DNA from: JBOGVA01 sp050692195
GTDB taxonomy: Bacteria; Actinomycetota; UBA4738
Direction: 5' to 3'
Assembly: GCA_050692195.1 (NCBI GenBank)
Contig: JBOGVA010000090.1
Span: forward strand, 1-19,727
DNA length: 19,727 nucleotides
A program made the translations under genes and the position numbers. How positions within the stretch are numbered: position 1 is the first letter of the stretch; the number at the start of each line of letters is the position of its first letter. Positions 12,157 to 19,727 of the stretch are shown one piece after another. The notes beneath the pieces are model-generated. The model was not told where the DNA came from and made no database searches. It saw only the letters and a list, made by a program, of their open reading frames with translations.

Positions 12157-13416
12157 GTGAAGGTGGGCACGTCGGAGTCGGTCCTCGAGACGGACGTCCT
12201 GGTCGTCGGCGCGGGGCCCGGAGGGTCCTCCACCGCCTATCACCTGGCCAGGCACGGTGTGGACGTGGTGATGGTGGACAGGGCCGTGTTCCCTCGCGAG
12301 AAGGTCTGCGGCGATGGACTGACTCCCCGAGGGGTGAAGGCGCTCGAGCACATGGGGATCGATCCCACCGAGCCGGGGTTCACCCCGGTCCTTGGACTCC
12401 GGACCTACGGAGTGGACGGCGTGATCGTGGACCTCCCCTGGCCCGAGCTCCAGGACTTCCGCCAGCTGGGCGTGGTCCGAACCCGGTTGGACCTGGACGA
12501 ACTGCTGGCCGAGCGGGCCGTCAAGGCCGGCGCCAGGTTCCTGCAGGCGACTGAAGCGACCGGTCCTCTGATGGACGACGGTTGGGTGACCGGGGCGATC
12601 CTGGCCCACAACGGCGAGTCCATCCAGGTTCGGGCCAGGTATGTGGCGGCCGCCGACGGGGCGTCCAGTCGCTTCGCGGCTCAGGCCGGCGTGAAGCGAG
12701 ACCACGGTCGCCCACTCGGCGTAGCAGCGCGTCGGTACTACCGCATCCCACGGCCACAGGAACCCGTTCTGGAGGCGTTCGTCAACTTGCGCGACGACGC
12801 CAGCGGCGGGCTCATGGCCGGATACGGCTGGATCTTCCCGTTGGGGGACGGGGTGGTGAACGTGGGGGCCGGCCTGCTGAAGACCTTTGCGCGGTTCAAG
12901 GAGGTCTCGGCCCGCAAGGTCCTGGATCAGTTCCTGGCAGACCTGCCGCCCGAGTGGGGCATCAGCGAAGAGAACGCCATCGGCCCGGTGCTCTCGGGCC
13001 CGATCCCCATGGGGATGAACCGGCAGCCGCTTGGGATGCCCGGGATGCTCCTGGTGGGCGACGCGGGGGGACTGACCAATCCCTTCAACGGCGAGGGGAT
13101 CGCCTACGCCATGGAGACGGGCGAGCTGGCCGCCGAGCTGATCGCCGACTCGCTGACAAGGAGCCGGCCGGCCATCGCCAACATGTACCCGCTGCTGCTA
13201 CGGGAGCGGTACGGGCGCTATTACTTCCTCGGCCGGCAATGGGTCCGGATGCTGGGCCATCCGAGGTTCATGGGTTACGCGGTGAAGCACGGCTTTCCCC
13301 GTCAGGCGCTGATGCGGTTCGCACTGACCTTCATGGCGAACCTCACCGATGGGAAGAAGGGTTCGGCGAGGGACAGGGTGGTGGACGCGCTCGTCTCCCT
13401 GGCCCCCGAGCGGTGA
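12157..13416 (+). CDS. Geranylgeranyl reductase-family flavoprotein, probable menaquinone side-chain reductase (MenJ-like)
   Basis: A 419-residue FAD-dependent protein. It has an N-terminal Rossmann motif VVGAGPGGSSTAYHLARHG, the family loop PREKVCGDGLTPRG, and the second FAD motif VGDAGGLTNPFNGEGIAYAM. These define the geranylgeranyl reductase family, which saturates isoprenoid double bonds; the actinobacterial member MenJ reduces one unit of the menaquinone tail. Lying 26 bases before nuoA in the same operon, it most likely adjusts menaquinone used by complex I. Chlorophyll or archaeal lipid substrates are other family options but do not fit the context. GTG 12157 is the first possible start after the predicted transcription start; GTG 12163 is an alternative, and the ribosome-binding site is weak. 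The frame is open far upstream to 11698, but that part is antisense to the PH-like gene. Confidence 0.85.
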   Translation: MKVGTSESVLETDVLVVGAGPGGSSTAYHLARHGVDVVMVDRAVFPREKVCGDGLTPRGVKALEHMGIDPTEPGFTPVLGLRTYGVDGVIVDLPWPELQDFRQLGVVRTRLDLDELLAERAVKAGARFLQATEATGPLMDDGWVTGAILAHNGESIQVRARYVAAADGASSRFAAQAGVKRDHGRPLGVAARRYYRIPRPQEPVLEAFVNLRDDASGGLMAGYGWIFPLGDGVVNVGAGLLKTFARFKEVSARKVLDQFLADLPPEWGISEENAIGPVLSGPIPMGMNRQPLGMPGMLLVGDAGGLTNPFNGEGIAYAMETGELAAELIADSLTRSRPAIANMYPLLLRERYGRYYFLGRQWVRMLGHPRFMGYAVKHGFPRQALMRFALTFMANLTDGKKGSARDRVVDALVSLAPER

Positions 13417-13442
13417 CCTAACGAAGGAGCCGTAGGACGGGC

Positions 13443-13937
13443 ATGGAGACCGGCTACATCCCGATCGTGATCCTGGGAGTTCTGGCCGGGATCTTCGCCG
13501 TGTTGTCCCTGGCGGCCTCAGCCCTCCTCCGACCCAAGCGGCCCCTGCCGGCGAAGCTCGCCCCCTACGAGTGCGGCATCGAACCGGTCCGCCTGCCGAA
13601 ATCGGAGAGCTTCCCGGTGAAGTTCTACGTCGTGGCCATGCTCTTCATCATCTTCGACATCGAGACGATCTTCCTTTTCCCCTGGGCGGTCGCATTCCGC
13701 TCGCTCGGGTTGTTCGGGCTGATCGAGATGATGGTGTTCATCGGGCTGGTCTTCGTCGCCTACCTGTATGTGTGGCAGAAGGGCGGGCTGGAATGGGAAG
13801 GCCCGGCGCGCCGTCGCTTGCCGGGTCCGGTCGCCGCATACCAACTGCCGGCGTGGGTCGAGCGAAGCCCGGGCGAGCGCCTGGGGGTGCCGGCCCAGGT
13901 GCCCGTCGGCCCGGCGACCGAGTCGGAGAGGCCCTGA
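13443..13937 (+). CDS. nuoA: NADH-quinone oxidoreductase subunit A
   Basis: NuoA is a three-helix membrane subunit at the junction of the peripheral and membrane arms of complex I. The 164-residue protein shows the first helix at about 5-28, the loop PYECGIEP with conserved C44 near the quinone site, the segment KFYVVAMLFIIFDIETIFLF (60-79) with acidic D72 and E74, and a third helix with E95. After residue 120 there is a hydrophilic, Pro-rich tail of about 44 residues beyond the usual length of about 120-140. ATG 13443 is preceded by GGAG at 13425-13428 and a closer AGGACGGG run. nuoB begins three bases after the stop. Confidence 0.95.
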   Translation: METGYIPIVILGVLAGIFAVLSLAASALLRPKRPLPAKLAPYECGIEPVRLPKSESFPVKFYVVAMLFIIFDIETIFLFPWAVAFRSLGLFGLIEMMVFIGLVFVAYLYVWQKGGLEWEGPARRRLPGPVAAYQLPAWVERSPGERLGVPAQVPVGPATESERP

Positions 13938-13940
13938 CAG

Positions 13941-14459
13941 ATGCCCGTCCAGCGTCTCCCGGGAGTGCAGACGGGACTGACCCAGGCGCAGATGCAGGAG
14001 GAGGCCCGCCGGGGGATCCTCACCACGACCATGGGCAAGGCCGTGGCGTGGGCACGGAAGAACTCGATGTGGCCGGCCACGTTCGGCCTTGCCTGTTGCG
14101 CCATCGAGATGATGGCCACCGGTGCGGCCGACTACGACCTGGCGAGATGGGGGATGGAGATCTTCCGAGCCTCGCCTCGCCAGGCCGACCTGATGATCGT
14201 GGCCGGGCGCGTGTCTCAGAAGATGGGCCCGGTGCTTCGCCAGATCTACGACCAGATGCCCGAGCCGAAATGGGTCATCTCCATGGGTGTGTGCGCCTCC
14301 ACCGGTGGGATGTTCAACAACTACGGCCTCATCCAGGGCGTCGACACCATCGTGCCGGTCGACATCTACGTCCCCGGCTGCCCGCCCCGACCGGAGATGC
14401 TCATGTACGGCATCCTCCGGCTTCACGCGAAGGTCCAGCGAGAGGCCCGGATCAGGTAA
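13941..14459 (+). CDS. nuoB: NADH-quinone oxidoreductase subunit B
   Basis: NuoB carries cluster N2, which reduces quinone. The 172-residue protein has the tandem C52-C53 in LACCAIEMM plus C118 (GVCASTGG) and C147 (VPGCPPRPE), the four ligands of N2. GMFNNYGLIQGVD and VPVDIYVPGCPP are typical. The length is normal. ATG 13941 follows the nuoA stop by three bases with GAGAGG upstream. Its TAA shares one base with the nuoC ATG (TAATG), which points to coupled translation. Confidence 0.96.
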   Translation: MPVQRLPGVQTGLTQAQMQEEARRGILTTTMGKAVAWARKNSMWPATFGLACCAIEMMATGAADYDLARWGMEIFRASPRQADLMIVAGRVSQKMGPVLRQIYDQMPEPKWVISMGVCASTGGMFNNYGLIQGVDTIVPVDIYVPGCPPRPEMLMYGILRLHAKVQREARIR

Positions 14460-14956
14460 TGGATCCCGCTCACCTGGCCGAGCGCCTGCGCGCACGCCTC
14501 CCCGAGGTCCTCCTGGCCCGCGGCGAGGTCACGGTCACGATAGGACGGGACGACCTCCTGACCGTCCTGGAGTACCTGCGGGACGAGGGCGACCTGAGCT
14601 TTCGGTTCCTTGCGGATGTGACGGCCTCCGACTGGCCCGGCCTGGACCCCCGGTTCTGGCTGGCCTACGAGCTGCTCTCGATGGAGCACGTTCACCGGGT
14701 CAGGGTGAAGGTTGGCCTATCCGAGGACGACCCCCGCGTGCCCTCGGCGACCCGGACGTTCCCCACGGCGAACTGGCTGGAGCGAGAGGTCTTCGACTTC
14801 TTCGGGATCGTCTTCGACGGGCATCCGGATCTGCGTCGCATCGAGATGCCCCAGGACTGGGTGGGCCATCCGCTGCGCAAGGACGAGCCGCTCGCCGGGG
14901 TGAACATCCAGTACAAGGGGGCGTTCATCCCGCCACCGGATCAGAGGGGGCTGTAG
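14459..14956 (+). CDS. nuoC: NADH-quinone oxidoreductase subunit C
   Basis: The 165-residue protein matches the 30-kDa subunit of complex I, which packs against NuoD in the connecting fragment and has no cofactor. The family signature is clear: TANWLEREVFDFFGIVFDGH (109-128) then PDLRRIEMPQDWVGHPLRKD. It is a separate gene, not fused to nuoD as in some proteobacteria. The ATG shares its first base with the nuoB TAA. The frame is open far upstream, but that region is a shadow of nuoA and nuoB. nuoD begins three bases after the stop. Confidence 0.95.
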   Translation: MDPAHLAERLRARLPEVLLARGEVTVTIGRDDLLTVLEYLRDEGDLSFRFLADVTASDWPGLDPRFWLAYELLSMEHVHRVRVKVGLSEDDPRVPSATRTFPTANWLEREVFDFFGIVFDGHPDLRRIEMPQDWVGHPLRKDEPLAGVNIQYKGAFIPPPDQRGL

Positions 14957-14959
14957 GCC

Positions 14960-16264
14960 ATGGCCGATCCGATGAGCGAGCTTCCGGAAGTCGGTGGGGT
15001 GCCCATGGCGGGCGCTCCCGGAACCACGGTCCAGCCGGTTCCCGGGGCCCGCGAGGAGACCATGATCATCAACATGGGGCCCCAGCACCCTTCGACCCAC
15101 GGGGTGCTCAGGCTGGTCCTGGAACTGGACGGAGAGTACGTGCTGTCCTGCCGGCCGGTCCTCGGGTACCTGCACACGGGCATCGAGAAGAACACGGAGT
15201 ATCGGACCTGGCAGCAGGGCGTCACCTTCGTGACGCGGGCCGATTACCTCTCTTCGTTCTTCAACGAGCTCGCCTACTGCCTGGCGGTGGAACGGCTGCT
15301 GGGGATCGAGGCGCCCCCGCGAGCCCGGGTCATCCGGGTGATGGTGTGCGAGCTGAACCGGATCGCCAGCCATCTGCTGTGGCTCGCCACCACCGGTCTG
15401 GAGCTCGGGGCGATCTCGATCATGCTCTACGGCTGGCGGGAGCGGGAGGTCATCCTCCGCATCTTCGAGATGGTCACCGGCCTCCGAATGAACCATGCCT
15501 ACATCCGGGTGGGCGGCCTGGTCATGGATCTGCCGGAGGGCGCCGAGGAGAGGATCCGCGATTTCCTCGCGCTCATGCCGAGGCGGCTCCGTGAGTACGA
15601 GGACCTCCTGACCGGCAACCCGATCTGGCGGCAGCGCACGGAGGGTATCGGACACGCCTCGGCCGAGGAGCTCATGTCCCTCGGCGTGACGGGCCCGATG
15701 CTCCGGGCTGCCGGCGTTCCCTGGGACCTCCGCAAGCAGGAGCCCTACTGCGGATACGAAACCTACGACTTCACGGTGCCCACCCGGACCGAGAGCGACT
15801 GCTTCGCCCGGTATGTGGTCCGGATCGAGGAGATCCGGCAGTCCGTCCGCATCATCGATCAGTGCCTGGACAGGCTCGAGCCCGGCCCTGTGATGATCGA
15901 CGACCCGAAGCTCCGGTGGCCGGCGGAGCTCTCCGTGGGGCCGGACGGCATCGGCAACTCCGAGGCCTACGTGAAACACATCATGGAGGAGTCGATGGAG
16001 GCCCTGATCAATCACTTCAAGATCGTGACCCAGGGCTTCAAGGTCCCTGCCGGAGAGGTCTATCAGGCCGTCGAGTCGCCCCGCGGGGAGCTCGGGTACT
16101 ACGTCGTGTCGAACGGCGGGAATCGGCCCTATCGGGTCCACATCCGCGCGCCGAGCTTCGTCAATCTCCAGGCCACTCCGAAGCTGGTGGAGGGTGGCCT
16201 GGTCGCCGACGTCATCGCCTCCGTCGCCAGCATCGACCCGGTGATGGGGGACGCCGACCGATGA
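14960..16264 (+). CDS. nuoD: NADH-quinone oxidoreductase subunit D
   Basis: NuoD is the 49-kDa subunit, homologous to hydrogenase large subunits without the metal cysteines, and lines the quinone cavity. The 434-residue protein shows NMGPQHPSTHGVLRLVLELD (38-57) with quinone-site H43 and H47, LHTGIEKNTEYRTWQQ (71-86), and GYYVVSNGGNRPYRVHIRAP near the end. It finishes with SIDPVMGDADR, the usual D-R terminus that marks an intact protein. The first 33 residues are a poorly conserved leader. ATG 14960 lies three bases after nuoC; ATG 14972 or 15005 are possible alternatives. Its TGA overlaps the nuoE ATG by four bases. Confidence 0.96.
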   Translation: MADPMSELPEVGGVPMAGAPGTTVQPVPGAREETMIINMGPQHPSTHGVLRLVLELDGEYVLSCRPVLGYLHTGIEKNTEYRTWQQGVTFVTRADYLSSFFNELAYCLAVERLLGIEAPPRARVIRVMVCELNRIASHLLWLATTGLELGAISIMLYGWREREVILRIFEMVTGLRMNHAYIRVGGLVMDLPEGAEERIRDFLALMPRRLREYEDLLTGNPIWRQRTEGIGHASAEELMSLGVTGPMLRAAGVPWDLRKQEPYCGYETYDFTVPTRTESDCFARYVVRIEEIRQSVRIIDQCLDRLEPGPVMIDDPKLRWPAELSVGPDGIGNSEAYVKHIMEESMEALINHFKIVTQGFKVPAGEVYQAVESPRGELGYYVVSNGGNRPYRVHIRAPSFVNLQATPKLVEGGLVADVIASVASIDPVMGDADR

Positions 16265-16878
16265 TCGACGCGGACGTCGAAGGGCCGGTGCTGTCCGATG
16301 AATCGCGGGCGGTGGCCGAGAAGATCGTCGCCAAGTACCCGACCAGGCGCTCGGCCATAGTCCCGCTCCTGTACCTGGTGCAGTCCGAGGTCGGGTGGGT
16401 GCCCCGCCAAGGCATGCGCGAGGTGGCCGAGATCCTGGGTCTGACCACGGCCGAGGTGGAAGCCGTGGCCACGTTCTACACGATGCTGAAGCTCCGCCCG
16501 ACGGGGAAGTACGTCATCTCCATCTGCACCAACCCGTCGTGCGCCCTGCTTGGCGGCAGGCGACTGTACGAGCGGGCCGGGGAGCTGCTGGGAGAGCAGG
16601 CGGAGCAAGCCACCGAGGACGGGCTGTTCACCTTGGAGGAGGAGGAGTGCCTGGCGGCCTGCGACAAGGCCCCCGTGGCATGCGTGAACTACCTGTTCTA
16701 CGACCACGTGACCGAGGAGAAGCTGGAGTCGATGATCACCTCGATCCGCGACGGCCGAGTGGCCGAAGCCTCCCGCGGCGGAGTGCCGGGGGAGCTCGCG
16801 GAGGTCTCTCGCATCCTGGCTGGCCTCGGGCCGGCGGCGCGTCCACAGGCGGGGGTCGACGGCGGTGCCGATGGCTGA
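16261..16878 (+). CDS. nuoE: NADH-quinone oxidoreductase subunit E
   Basis: NuoE is the 24-kDa thioredoxin-like [2Fe-2S] subunit of the NADH-oxidising module. The 205-residue protein has cluster N1a ligands C89 and C94 in CTNPSCALLGG, and C130 and C134 in ECLAACDKAPVACVN. The N-terminal helical region includes LLYLVQSEVGWVP and VEAVATFYTMLKL. The C-terminus is about 35 residues longer than the shortest bacterial forms, and is Gly/Ala-rich. ATG 16261 overlaps the nuoD stop (ATGA). Its stop overlaps the beginning of nuoF. Confidence 0.95.
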   Translation: MIDADVEGPVLSDESRAVAEKIVAKYPTRRSAIVPLLYLVQSEVGWVPRQGMREVAEILGLTTAEVEAVATFYTMLKLRPTGKYVISICTNPSCALLGGRRLYERAGELLGEQAEQATEDGLFTLEEEECLAACDKAPVACVNYLFYDHVTEEKLESMITSIRDGRVAEASRGGVPGELAEVSRILAGLGPAARPQAGVDGGADG

Positions 16879-18250
16879 GTTCGAGCCGGTCCTGACGGCC
16901 CGGTGGGGCAACGACGAGGCCGTGTCGATCGACGGCTACCTGAAGGCCGGGGGCTACCAGGGCCTCAAGAAGGCGCTGTCCATGAGCCCCGGCGACGTGA
17001 TCGAGGAGGTCCAGTCCTCGGGGCTACGGGGCCGCGGCGGCGCCGGCTTCCCCACGGGAACGAAGTGGTCGTTCATCCCCCAGGACACCGGCAAGCCCGC
17101 CTACGTGGTGGCGAACTTCGACGAGAGCGAGCCCGGCACCTTCAACAACCGCGAGCTGGTCGAGCGCGATCCCCACCAGTTGATCGAGGGCGCGATCATC
17201 TGCGCCTACGCGGTACAGAGCCACACCATCTTCGTGTACACGCGCGGCGAGTTCGTGTGGCCGGGCACCGTCCTGGAGCGGGCCGTGGCGGAAGCCTACG
17301 ACCGAGGCTACCTGGGGAAGGGGATCGCCGGGAGCGGCTTCGACGTGGAGGTCGTCGTGCACCGCGGGGCCGGAGCCTACATCTGCGGGGAGGAGACGGC
17401 GCTCCTGGAGTCGCTCGAGGGCTACCGAGGGCAGCCTCGCCTGCGGCCGCCGTTCCCCGCCGTGGAGGGCCTGTACGGGTCACCGACCGTCATCAACAAC
17501 GTGGAGACCCTTTCCTGCGTGCCCCATATCCTCGATCGCGGCGCGGGGTGGTTCGCCGGCATGGGCACGGAGAAGTCGACGGGCCCGAAGGTCTTCTCCA
17601 TCTCGGGGAAGGTCAACCGGCCGGGGAACTACGAGGCGCCCATGGGGACCTCGGCCCGCGAGCTCATCGAGGATCGAGCCGGGGGGATCCTCGACGGGAG
17701 GAGGATCAAGGCCTGGACCCCCGGTGGATCCTCCACTCCCTACCTGACCGCCGACCACCTGGACACGCCGATGGATTTCGACTCCATCGCCGCGGCGGGA
17801 TCGCTGCTCGGGACCGGGGCCGTGATCGTGCTCGACGACCGCGATTGCGTGGTGGACGCCACCCTGCGATTCACCCAGTTCTACGCCCACGAATCCTGCG
17901 GCAAATGCACACCATGCCGGGAGGGGACGTGGTGGATGGCCAGGGTGCTCCGGCGGATGGAGCACGGGTATGGCCGGGTCGAGGACATCGACCTCATGAA
18001 GGACGTCGCCGGGAACATGCTGTTCAAGTCCTTCTGCGCCCTGGCCGACGGAGCCGTCTCCCCGATCGCCTCCTCGATCAAGTACTTCCGCGACGAGTAC
18101 GAAGAGCACGTCCGGCTCGGCCGCTGCCCGCTCAAGGAGGAAAGCCCCCGCCTGGAGGCTGCGACGGCCCGGACCGGCGGAACCACCGGAGGGCTCGCCC
18201 AGGTGCTGCCGGAGGGCGTCGAGGTGGAGCTGGGAGAGGTCCTGGGATGA
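16871..18250 (+). CDS. nuoF: NADH-quinone oxidoreductase subunit F
   Basis: NuoF binds NADH and FMN and holds cluster N3, so it takes in the electrons. The 459-residue protein has the NADH loop GLRGRGGAGFPTGTKW (51-66), the FMN segment NFDESEPGTFNNREL (82-96), GAGAYICGEETALLESLEG (166-184), and the N3 ligands C343, C346, C349 in ESCGKCTPCREG with C389 in SFCALADGA. A variable tail of about 40 residues follows. ATG 16871 overlaps the nuoE stop by eight bases; GTG 16865 in frame would add two residues. Its TGA overlaps the nuoG ATG by four bases. Confidence 0.96.
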   Translation: MAEFEPVLTARWGNDEAVSIDGYLKAGGYQGLKKALSMSPGDVIEEVQSSGLRGRGGAGFPTGTKWSFIPQDTGKPAYVVANFDESEPGTFNNRELVERDPHQLIEGAIICAYAVQSHTIFVYTRGEFVWPGTVLERAVAEAYDRGYLGKGIAGSGFDVEVVVHRGAGAYICGEETALLESLEGYRGQPRLRPPFPAVEGLYGSPTVINNVETLSCVPHILDRGAGWFAGMGTEKSTGPKVFSISGKVNRPGNYEAPMGTSARELIEDRAGGILDGRRIKAWTPGGSSTPYLTADHLDTPMDFDSIAAAGSLLGTGAVIVLDDRDCVVDATLRFTQFYAHESCGKCTPCREGTWWMARVLRRMEHGYGRVEDIDLMKDVAGNMLFKSFCALADGAVSPIASSIKYFRDEYEEHVRLGRCPLKEESPRLEAATARTGGTTGGLAQVLPEGVEVELGEVLG

Positions 18251-19727
18251 ACCCCGAGCAGGACGACCGGGTCAACCTGACCATCGACGGGAAGGAGGTC
18301 ACCGTCCCGAAGGGGACCCTGATCATCCGCGCCGCCGAGCAGCTCGGTATCGAGATCCCCCGGTTTTGCGACCACCCGCTCCTGGAGCCGGTCGCGGCCT
18401 GCCGCCAGTGCTACGTGAAGGTCGAGGGACAGCGAAAGCTCATGACCTCGTGCTCCACGCCCGTCGCCGACGACATGGTCGTGCACACGCAGTTCACCGA
18501 CGAGGAGGTCAAGGATGCACAGGTCGCGGTGCTGGAGTTCCTGCTGATCAACCACCCCCTCGACTGCCCCGTGTGCGACCGGGGGGGAGAGTGTCCGCTC
18601 CAGGACCAGGCGCTCGCCTACGGCCCGGGAGAGAGCCGCTACGTCGAGGCCAAGCGGACCTACCGAAAGCCGATCTCGCTCTCGCCCCTGGTGGCCCTCG
18701 ACCGCGAGCGATGCGTCCTGTGCGCGCGGTGTACTCGATTCTGCGACGAGATCTCCGGCGACCGGTTCATCGAGCTGTTCGACCGGGGTGCGGCGGAGCA
18801 GGTCGCGATCGCCCCGGGCGAGGACTTCCGGAGCCCCTTCTCCGGGAACACCATCCAGATCTGCCCGGTCGGCGCGCTCACCGCACGGACCTACCGGTTC
18901 GCGGCGCGGCCCTTCGACATCGGGTCTGGGGACACGATCTGCCCCCACTGCGCGTGCGGGTGCAACCTGCGGGTGGACCTGCGAAAGGGCGAGGTCGTTC
19001 GGCACCTCGCCCGCGACAACCACGAGGTGAACGACGCGTGGCTGTGCGACAAGGGCCGGTTCGCCTTCTCGTTCGCCGATCGACCCAGCCGGCTGGCCAC
19101 CCCGCTGCTTCGCGAACGGGGGCTGGAGCCGGTCTCGTTCGCAGAGGCGCTGTCGGCCATCTCCGGGTGGTGTCGAGACAAGCCGGTGGGGATCCTCGCG
19201 GGGGGGCGGCTCACGGACGAAGACGCCTATGCGCTGTCGAAGCTGGCACGGACGGCGCTCAGGACGAACGACGTGGACCACCGGTGGACCGGTTGGGATC
19301 CGGATGCGTTACCCGCGGAGCGGGCCCAGGCGGCCGGCATGCCGCTGAGCTACACGGACGTCGAGCGGGCCCGGACGATCCTGGTGGTTGGGTTGGACCC
19401 GGAGCACGAGCTTCCGATCCTGCACCTGCGCATCCGGAAGGCACACCGCCGGGGGGCAAACGTCTTCGTGGTACATCCGCGGCGAACCCGGCTGTGGGAC
19501 GTGGCCGAGCACATCCTGTGCCGGCCCGGCGAAGAGGCCGGCATGCTGGGACGACTGCGGGAGGCCGCCGAGGAGTCTCCCGAGGGCCGGCTGGGCGCCG
19601 CCCTGAAGGAGGCGGGAGAGCGAGCCGTGGTCCTGGCCGGACCGCGGTTGCTGGACGTTCCGGGTGCCGTCGCATCGGCCGCCGAGCTGGCCGACGCGGC
19701 GGGGGCGCGCTTCGCCCTGCTGTGCCG
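18247..19727 (+). CDS. nuoG: NADH-quinone oxidoreductase subunit G, N-terminal 493 codons (runs off window)
   Basis: NuoG is the 75-kDa iron-sulfur subunit that wires electrons from NuoF towards NuoI and NuoB. The frame is open from ATG 18247 (overlapping the nuoF TGA) to the window edge. Visible ligands are: [2Fe-2S] N1b C41, C52, C55, C69; N5 H103, C107, C110, C116 (NHPLDCPVCDRGGECPLQ); N4 C156, C159, C162, C206; and the off-path cluster N7 C232, C235, C239, C267 (CPHCACGC, WLCDKGRF). After about residue 275 the molybdopterin-oxidoreductase-like domain begins, with DVERARTILVVGLDPEHE around 365-385. N7 is present as in Thermus and E. coli. The C-terminal part and nuoH-N are expected beyond the window. 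Confidence 0.95.
   Translation, partial: MNPEQDDRVNLTIDGKEVTVPKGTLIIRAAEQLGIEIPRFCDHPLLEPVAACRQCYVKVEGQRKLMTSCSTPVADDMVVHTQFTDEEVKDAQVAVLEFLLINHPLDCPVCDRGGECPLQDQALAYGPGESRYVEAKRTYRKPISLSPLVALDRERCVLCARCTRFCDEISGDRFIELFDRGAAEQVAIAPGEDFRSPFSGNTIQICPVGALTARTYRFAARPFDIGSGDTICPHCACGCNLRVDLRKGEVVRHLARDNHEVNDAWLCDKGRFAFSFADRPSRLATPLLRERGLEPVSFAEALSAISGWCRDKPVGILAGGRLTDEDAYALSKLARTALRTNDVDHRWTGWDPDALPAERAQAAGMPLSYTDVERARTILVVGLDPEHELPILHLRIRKAHRRGANVFVVHPRRTRLWDVAEHILCRPGEEAGMLGRLREAAEESPEGRLGAALKEAGERAVVLAGPRLLDVPGAVASAAELADAAGARFALLC

Overview
The window is a dense block of respiratory-chain genes from a GC-rich bacterium. The best guess is an actinobacterium (Actinomycetota), probably an uncultured or deep-branching one. 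Reasons are the very high GC with strong third-position GC, frequent GTG/TTG starts, a lipoprotein CoxB carrying a fused cytochrome c, a menaquinone-type geranylgeranyl reductase next to the nuo genes, and a perfect Rex-type operator like those described in Streptomyces. The exact lineage cannot be read from the sequence alone.

Region 1 (1-1821, minus strand) is a cytochrome bc-like operon. In transcription order it encodes a small two-helix membrane protein, a protein with two [4Fe-4S] ferredoxin motifs, a b6-type cytochrome b with all four heme ligands plus the cysteine that binds heme c-i in b6f-type complexes, and the start of another gene that runs off the window. No Rieske protein is seen; a ferredoxin sits where a Rieske gene is often found. 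A good promoter (TTGAGG, 18 bp, TATAAT) lies just upstream.

Region 2 (1931-11434, plus strand) is an assembly-and-structure cluster for a caa3-type cytochrome c oxidase: ccdA, ctaA and ctaB (heme A synthesis), coxB with fused cytochrome c, coxA with intact D- and K-channel residues and an extra C-terminal helix pair, coxC, the small subunit IV, ctaG, a membrane-anchored protein with two cupredoxin domains, and a second ctaG. Genes overlap or are separated by a few to about 100 bases.

Region 3 (11307-11984, minus strand) is a probable small membrane protein with a PH-like domain, convergent with and overlapping the second ctaG.

Region 4 (12083-19727, plus strand) begins with a predicted promoter (TTGCAG, 17 bp, TACGAT) whose start point falls in a perfect 18-bp Rex operator. 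It is followed by a geranylgeranyl reductase-family flavoprotein and nuoA, B, C, D, E, F and the first 493 codons of nuoG.

Together the genes describe a route NADH -> complex I -> menaquinone -> cytochrome b complex -> cytochrome c/cupredoxin -> caa3 oxidase, with the complex I operon probably controlled by the NADH/NAD+ ratio through Rex. No tRNA, rRNA, CRISPR array, insertion sequence or phage feature was seen. No gene-free stretch exceeds 300 bases; the longest is 11985-12156, which holds the nuo promoter and operator.
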